DNA of 9,500 bases, taken from NCBI GenBank assembly GCA_026985385.1, contig JALSQM010000097.1, positions 1 to 9,500 of the forward strand, in the 5' to 3' direction. The notes below the pieces were generated by a model. It was not told the origin of the DNA. It was given only the letters and a program-made list of their open reading frames with translations, and did no database searches. Made by a program: the position numbers and the translations under genes. The DNA comes from Acidilobaceae archaeon (GTDB taxonomy: Archaea > Thermoproteota > Thermoprotei_A > Sulfolobales > Acidilobaceae). Shown piece after piece: positions 5,673 through 9,500 of the stretch (positions are counted from its first letter, which is position 1; each line of letters starts with the position of its first letter).

Positions 5673-6353
5673 GTGTGGATGCCGCTCTACATAGACGTTA
5701 GTGGCATGCGCGTCCTCGTAGCCGGGGGTGGACGGGTCGGTGAGGGCAGGGCTCTAGCATTCGCCAGGGCGGGTGCCAGGGTGAGGGTTGCAGCCCTAGA
5801 GTTCACAGGGGGCCTGCTGGAGGCTGGGCGTAGGGGGCTCGTGGAGCTGGTGAGGGTTGATCTCCGGGATCCCGGGGAGAGGAGGAGGCTCATCGAGTGG
5901 TCCAACCTAGTAGTGGTGGCCGTGGGGGATCCCCGGCTGGCCTCCGAGATAGCGGGGGAGGCTAGGGGGCTGGGGAGGCTGGTCAACAACGCCGTGAAGG
6001 CGTCTGAGGGGAACGTGGTAGTCCCCTTCAGGGGCTCAACGAGCTACGGCCTCCACGTGGCGGTCACGAGCCTCGGTAGGGCCGGGGTCGCGGCGAGGGA
6101 GTCCCTCGAGGCCGCCCTGGCGCTGTTGGAGGACTGCTTCTACAAGACTCTCTACGAGTCGATGGCCCGGCTCAAGGAGTGGCTTAAATCCAACGTGGCG
6201 AGCGCCGAGGCCAGGATGCACGGCTACTTCGCAGCGGCTTCAAGCGAGCAGTACAGGGAGGCCGTCGCCGACTGCGACCCCGAGAGGGCTTACAGGGAGG
6301 CGCTAACCGCGGCTAGGAGGGCCATCGAGTCCCTGGGGGCTGCTAGGCCTTAA
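5673..6353 (+). CDS. Precorrin-2 dehydrogenase (Met8/SirC/CysG N-terminal type)
   Basis: This enzyme oxidises precorrin-2 to sirohydrochlorin with NAD+; some members also insert iron. Read from GTG 5673, it has 226 residues. It opens with WMPLYIDVSGMRVLVAGGGRVGEGRA, the family's typical start: a short strand and a Rossmann NAD+ site with GGGRVG near residues 18-23. Later come SNLVVVAVGDPRLASEIA and VAVTSLGRAGVAAR (about 129-142), matching the conserved Thr/Ser-Gly-Arg-Ser-Pro block, then a helical C-terminal domain. Most members have Val-Asn-Val-Val-Asp-Asp before the Pro; here it reads LVNNAVKASEGNVVVPF, without the Asp pair that contains a catalytic Asp in CysG. Possible starts are GTG 5655, GTG 5673 (GGGGTGG about eight bases upstream) and ATG 5679. 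It converges with, and overlaps by 11 bases, a candidate chelatase gene, which would supply the iron step. The usual symbol varies (sirC, met8, cysG), so none is given. Confidence 0.8.
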   Translation: MWMPLYIDVSGMRVLVAGGGRVGEGRALAFARAGARVRVAALEFTGGLLEAGRRGLVELVRVDLRDPGERRRLIEWSNLVVVAVGDPRLASEIAGEARGLGRLVNNAVKASEGNVVVPFRGSTSYGLHVAVTSLGRAGVAARESLEAALALLEDCFYKTLYESMARLKEWLKSNVASAEARMHGYFAAASSEQYREAVADCDPERAYREALTAARRAIESLGAARP

Positions 6354-6945
6354 CCGCCAGCAGGCCCTGGGCCCAGAGTGTTATCTCCTCGAGTGCGACC
6401 CCGTCCTCCAGTATATACCTGCCGGTTACCCTCCACCCCATCCCCTCGAGTATGCGGGGCAGCCTCCCGGGGAGCAGGGATGCGACGGCCGCGCAGTCCC
6501 CGGGGGCCGGCTTGGGGAGCCTCGAGTCCGGGTGGTAGGGTATGAGGCCCACCGGCACCTCCGAGAGCTTCGAGGCTACATAGGCGGCCCTAGCCATGTC
6601 GACCGCCTGCAGGTCAACGTACCTCTTAGCCCTCCAGAAGGCTATCATGCCGCGCTGGCAGCCGGCCCTCCTGAAGGATCTAGCGGCATAGCCGCCTACG
6701 ATGCCGTGGGGTATGGGGCCCACCACCCTGCAGCCCCTCAGCCCGGCGAGGTACCGTAGCTCCTCCAGGTGGCCGCCCCTCGCGGGTAGGAGTGCTACTA
6801 TAACGTCGCCCCTACTGCAGACCCTCGGGGCCGCCTCGAGCTCCGCGGCGAAGGCCCCGGAGTCCAGCCTCTCGGCTATCGCCTCCACGAGCTTCCTAGA
6901 CCACGGCTCGGGGGATCTATGGTACGCCAAGATCATCCTGGGCAA
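6343..6945 (-). CDS. Candidate CbiX/SirB-like sirohydrochlorin ferrochelatase
   Basis: This is a 200-residue protein from TTG 6945, preceded by GGTGA six bases upstream; ATG 6936 (residue 4) is the alternative. The first 80 residues resemble the class II chelatase fold. MILAYHRSPEPWSRKLVEAIAERL has the place and pattern of the CbiX start (usually Gly-His-Gly-Ser-Arg-x-Pro), with H9 for the first metal-binding His. VIVALLPARGGHLEEL carries a Gly-Gly-His (H59), as in the family's second metal-binding His. The remaining 120 residues, with Trp104, Cys151 and a final ITLWAQGLLAVKA, match nothing I recognise. The usual short CbiX has about 120-140 residues, the long form over 250, so the length is odd. 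It lies convergent with the precorrin-2 dehydrogenase gene, which would make its substrate. This context raises the likelihood, but the similarity is weak and the role is inferred. Confidence 0.45.
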   Translation of the reverse strand: MPRMILAYHRSPEPWSRKLVEAIAERLDSGAFAAELEAAPRVCSRGDVIVALLPARGGHLEELRYLAGLRGCRVVGPIPHGIVGGYAARSFRRAGCQRGMIAFWRAKRYVDLQAVDMARAAYVASKLSEVPVGLIPYHPDSRLPKPAPGDCAAVASLLPGRLPRILEGMGWRVTGRYILEDGVALEEITLWAQGLLAVKA

Positions 6946-6958
6946 AACGCATCACCGC

Positions 6959-7118
6959 CCGGGGGCGAGCGCGGGTTCAATATCGTAGACCTCAAGGCAA
7001 ACTATCCCACCCCAGCCTCTAAAAGGCCTACTCAATACCCCCACCTCAAGGGGCTTACGAGGCCTAATCGGCAACCCCTGCTAGCGAGAAGTATTTACAC
7101 GTAAGTATCCGGGGTGTC
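6959..7118. other. Divergent intergenic region between the chelatase candidate and hemA
   Basis: No gene is seen here on either strand. It is richer in A and T than its surroundings. For the minus-strand gene, two weak TATA candidates exist: CGATATTGAA (6976-6985) and GGATAGTTT (around 6998-7006). For hemA, GTATTTACAC at 7091-7100 is a possible upstream TATA and contains a small dyad, TTAC-AC-GTAA (7094-7103), that could be an operator. ACCTCAAGG occurs twice (6989-6997 and 7043-7052 region), probably by chance. Confidence 0.35.
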
Positions 7119-7130
7119 CGTCTATTTGAA
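7119..7130 (+). promoter_or_regulatory. Putative hemA-hemB promoter
   Basis: CGTCTATTTGAA has a TATA-like core centred near 7126, predicting a transcript start near 7150. Its first seven bases are shared with the promoters before the GYD gene (831) and ahbD (1193). The predicted transcript would begin right at the hairpin described at 7152-7178. Confidence 0.45.
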
Positions 7131-7151
7131 CAGATGTACTCTCCCGGAAAT

Positions 7152-7178
7152 CCCCTAGGAGCCCCCCTCCTCCAGGGG
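7152..7178 (+). other. Stem-loop in the hemA leader
   Basis: CCCCT-AGGAG, loop CCCCC, CTCCT, a two-base CC bulge, then AGGGG pairs into a ten-base-pair stem. It sits between the predicted transcript start and the first hemA start codon, TTG 7187. The 3' arm AGGGG (7174-7178) is the ribosome binding site candidate for that TTG, and the 5' arm contains another AGGAG. If formed, it would mask initiation at TTG 7187 but not at GTG 7226, which has its own GGAGG. Confidence 0.45.
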
Positions 7179-7186
7179 TTCGAGTA

Positions 7187-8386
7187 TTGGAGGCCCGGGC
7201 ACCCAGGGATCCTCTGGAGGGCCTAGTGGCGGTATACGCCTCCCACAAGGAGGCGGGTCTAGAGGCCATAGGCGAGCTCTCGAAGCTGGGGAGGCTGGTG
7301 GAGGGCATCGCCAAGCGGGCTAGGGGCTACGTGATCCTCTCTACATGTAACAGGTTCGAGGTCTACATGGACAGCCCCCCGCCGGATGTTGTGGAGGAGA
7401 TAATCTCCCTCTACAGGGACTTAGGCGTTGAGCCCCGGGTGGCGCGGGGGCTGGAGGCGGCTAGGAGGATACTTAGGATAGCATCGGGCCTCGAGAGCAG
7501 GATCCTGGGTGAGGAGGAGATACTGGGCCAGGTGAGGGATGCCTGGGTCAGGGCTCGGGCGCTCGGGGCTACCACACCCCTCCTAGACGCCGTGTTCCAC
7601 CAGGCCATAGTCACCGGCAGGAAGGTTAGGAGGGAGACCGGCATATCGAGGGGGAGCGCGGGCTACCCCTCGGCCGCCGTGGCGCTCGCGGCCTCAAAGC
7701 TCGGGGGCCTCGACGGCGCTAGGGTAGCAGTGGTGGGCGCGGGCAAGGCCGGCCTCTCCGCCCTCCGGAGCCTATGCTCGAACCACGCTCCACGGGAGGT
7801 TCTAGTCTTCACCAGGGATCCCGCCAGGGCCGCCCCGGAGGCGGAGAAGGCCTGCCCGGGTGCCAGGGTGCTCCCCCGCTCCAGGATAGCTGGTCACGCG
7901 CCCTTCGACGCCGTCATAGTAGCGGTGGATGACCCCGAAGGCCTCGAGGATCTCCCGAGGCTCGCCCGCGTCGTGGTGGACCTAAGCCTGCCCCCGGCGC
8001 TGAGGGGCCCGAACGTCTATGGCATGAGGGATCTAGAATCCATAGTGGAGAGGGTGGTGTCGGAGAGGCTCAAGTGGCTCCCGAGGGCCGAGGAGATAGT
8101 GGAGGAGGACCTCTCGAGGCTCGCATCGAGGCTCCGCTCCAGGCCTGCTGGGAGGGTGATAGCCGCTATCCTGGGCTACGCATCCGCCCTAGCGGAGGAG
8201 GAGGCCTCCAAGGCCCGGGGGTGCCCGGGTGCCCGGGGCCTCCTCGAGTCATACGCTAAGAAGCTCCTCCACCCGCTTATAGTGGCGGTGCGCGAGGCCT
8301 CCTCCCGAGGCCTCGACCTAGATGGCCTCTTATCCATGATTGAGGAGCTCTACTCCGCTAGGCTGGAGGGTGTGACCCATGAGTAG
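7187..8386 (+). CDS. hemA: Glutamyl-tRNA reductase
   Basis: It reduces glutamyl-tRNA(Glu) with NADPH to glutamate-1-semialdehyde, the first committed step of tetrapyrrole synthesis by the C5 route. The 399-residue length is normal. The N-terminal catalytic domain has LVAVYASHKEA (13-23) and VILSTCNRFEVY (49-60), with C54 as the catalytic nucleophile, and the signature GLESRILGEEEILGQV (101-116). The NADPH domain has ARVAVVGAGKAGL (178-190), and the C-terminal part is the helical dimerisation domain. TTG 7187 is the longest start, with AGGGGTT upstream inside a hairpin. GTG 7226 gives a protein 13 residues shorter, has GGAGG five bases upstream, and begins just before the conserved VYASHKEA, so it is a serious rival. 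It overlaps hemB by eight bases (ATGAGTAG) and heads that operon. Confidence 0.93.
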   Translation: MEARAPRDPLEGLVAVYASHKEAGLEAIGELSKLGRLVEGIAKRARGYVILSTCNRFEVYMDSPPPDVVEEIISLYRDLGVEPRVARGLEAARRILRIASGLESRILGEEEILGQVRDAWVRARALGATTPLLDAVFHQAIVTGRKVRRETGISRGSAGYPSAAVALAASKLGGLDGARVAVVGAGKAGLSALRSLCSNHAPREVLVFTRDPARAAPEAEKACPGARVLPRSRIAGHAPFDAVIVAVDDPEGLEDLPRLARVVVDLSLPPALRGPNVYGMRDLESIVERVVSERLKWLPRAEEIVEEDLSRLASRLRSRPAGRVIAAILGYASALAEEEASKARGCPGARGLLESYAKKLLHPLIVAVREASSRGLDLDGLLSMIEELYSARLEGVTHE

Positions 8387-9437
8387 GGTTGAAGCCCACG
8401 CGGGAGCCCGGCTCGGGGGCGTCCTGCCCCCCTACCCCAGGGCGAGGCCTAGGAGGTTGAGGCTACTCAAGCCCCTGAGGGACTTGGTGTCCGAGACGAT
8501 CCTAGACCCAGGCCACTTCATGCTACCGATCTTCGTCTCCGAGAGGCACTCTAAGCCCGAGCCCCTGGGCTCCATACCGGGCAACTACTACCCCCCCGAG
8601 TCTGGGGATCTGGTAGACCTCGTATCCAAGGCGTTGGACTTTGGTGTTAAGTCATTCCTACTCTTCGGCTACCCATCCAGGAAGGATGAGCGGGCCTCGA
8701 GGGCCTACGCCAGCGATGGGCCCGTGCAGAAGGCCCTCCGCCACCTGCGCCGCGAGCTGGGCTACGAGCCCGTCCTGGCGACTGACGTGTGTATATGCAA
8801 CTACCACAGCGAGGGCCACTGCGGCCTCCCGGGCAACTGCAGGTTTGGGAGGTGCGTTGCCAACGATGAGACGCTCGAGGTCTACGCTAGGATAGCTGTT
8901 AGCCACGCGGAGGCCGGCGCGGACATAGTAGCCCCCAGCGGTATGATGGACGGCCAGGTGGCCGCGATAAGGGAGGCCCTGGACAGGGAGGGGTACTGGG
9001 ACGTCGCGATAATGGCTTACTCCGCCAAGTACGCCAGCAGCTTCTACGGCCCCTTCAGGGGGATCCTCGACTCCGCCCCACGCTGGGGGGATAGGAGGAG
9101 CTACCAGATGGATCCCAGGAACGCCTGGGAGGCCGTCAAGGAGGTGGCCCTAGACATAGGGGAGGGAGCCGACATAGTAATGGTGAAGCCGGCCCTCGCA
9201 TATCTCGACGTCATCAGGCTAGTCAAGGAGAGCTTCCCCTGGATACCGCTAGCAGCCTACAACGTCAGCGGGGAGGCGGCACTCGTGGAGCTCGCAGCCA
9301 GGGAGGGCCTAGCCGAGAAGGCTGCGCTCCTCCTCGAGGTGCTAACAGCGATTAGGAGGGCTGGAGCCGACATAATCATAACTTATCACGCCCTGGAAGC
9401 AGCGCAGCTCCTCAAGGAGGGCCGCATACCCTTCTAG
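8379..9437 (+). CDS. hemB: 5-Aminolevulinic acid dehydratase (porphobilinogen synthase)
   Basis: It condenses two 5-aminolevulinates to porphobilinogen. The 352-residue protein is near-complete in all family landmarks. DVCICNYHSEGHCG gives the zinc-site cysteines C138, C140 and C148. IVAPSGMMDGQV lies at 183-194. MAYSAKYASSFYGPFR has the first active-site lysine, K217, and ADIVMVKPALAYLD the Schiff-base lysine, K270. YQMDPRNAWEA, YNVSGEAA and the closing ITYHALEAAQLL also fit. The zinc loop carries two more cysteines, C154 and C159, not usual in the family. The roughly 25-residue N terminus before RLRLLKPLRDLV is Arg- and Pro-rich, as in many homologues. The ATG at 8379 lies inside the hemA end, with GGAGGGTG six bases upstream, so the two genes are almost certainly cotranslated. 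Confidence 0.95.
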   Translation: MSRVEAHAGARLGGVLPPYPRARPRRLRLLKPLRDLVSETILDPGHFMLPIFVSERHSKPEPLGSIPGNYYPPESGDLVDLVSKALDFGVKSFLLFGYPSRKDERASRAYASDGPVQKALRHLRRELGYEPVLATDVCICNYHSEGHCGLPGNCRFGRCVANDETLEVYARIAVSHAEAGADIVAPSGMMDGQVAAIREALDREGYWDVAIMAYSAKYASSFYGPFRGILDSAPRWGDRRSYQMDPRNAWEAVKEVALDIGEGADIVMVKPALAYLDVIRLVKESFPWIPLAAYNVSGEAALVELAAREGLAEKAALLLEVLTAIRRAGADIIITYHALEAAQLLKEGRIPF

Positions 9438-9450
9438 GGGGGTGTTAGGC

Positions 9451-9500
9451 TTGGGACTCGAAGGCCTGGCGGAGAGGGCTGAGAGGGTGCTAGTCGTGGG
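9451..9500 (+). CDS. Start of an unidentified gene, truncated by the window end
   Basis: A TTG at 9451 opens a frame running to the window end, coding for LGLEGLAERAERVLVVG. It is preceded by GGGGGGTG (9437-9444) six bases upstream, and the hemB stop is only 13 bases before it. In-frame GTG 9442 is an alternative start. The 16-17 residues are too few to identify the product. Its position after hemA-hemB makes another tetrapyrrole gene (hemL, hemC, hemD or the uroporphyrinogen-III methyltransferase) likely, but this is inference. Confidence 0.5.
   Translation, partial: MGLEGLAERAERVLVV

Noticed and set aside
1..9500. tRNA, rRNA, CRISPR arrays, insertion sequences or other mobile elements
   Set aside because: No cloverleaf-like sequence, no regularly spaced repeats, no transposase motif and no long terminal inverted repeats were seen on either strand.

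Overview
The window reads as a hyperthermophilic crenarchaeon, probably Desulfurococcales or Pyrodictiaceae-like. The evidence is GC-rich coding sequence dominated by AGG arginine codons, short AT-rich TATA boxes, GGAGGTGA/GGTGA-type ribosome binding sites, frequent GTG and TTG starts, tightly packed genes that overlap by a few bases, and protein families of archaeal type. No species can be named from the sequence alone.

The organising theme is haem. Read in pathway order, the window encodes glutamyl-tRNA reductase (hemA, 7187-8386) and ALA dehydratase (hemB, 8379-9437) for the early C5 route. It then encodes a precorrin-2 dehydrogenase (5673-6353) and a candidate CbiX/SirB-like sirohydrochlorin ferrochelatase (6343-6945, minus strand), which together would make sirohaem. 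Finally it encodes the alternative (Ahb) branch from sirohaem to haem b: a fused sirohaem decarboxylase AhbA-AhbB (2543-3517), the radical SAM enzyme AhbC (3550-4752) and an AhbD-like radical SAM haem synthase (1240-2535). GSA aminotransferase, HemC, HemD and uroporphyrinogen-III methyltransferase are not seen. An unidentified gene begins at 9451, in an operon-like position after hemB.

Layout. 1-321: 3' end of a SagB-type nitroreductase. 318-752 (minus): small protein resembling the MIP18/DUF59 Fe-S assembly family. 753-886: divergent promoter region. 887-1183: GYD-domain protein. 1240-4752: ahbD, ahbAB, ahbC, probably one operon. 4730-5559 (minus): an MNT/HepT nucleotidyltransferase toxin-antitoxin pair inserted between haem genes, whose 3' end overlaps the end of ahbC. 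5673-6353 and 6343-6945: convergent sirohaem genes. 6959-7186: divergent intergenic region with the hemA promoter and a leader hairpin. 7187-9500: hemA-hemB-unknown operon.

The points most worth a second look are the single-chain AhbA-AhbB with a degenerate second half, the divergent chelatase candidate next to the dehydrogenase it would serve, the dehydrogenase lacking the usual Asp-Asp motif, the AhbD-like enzyme with Ser at positions where AhbD usually has Cys, a CGTCTAT element shared by three promoters, and a hairpin in the hemA leader that would mask a ribosome binding site. These family assignments come from reading motifs by eye; no database search was run.
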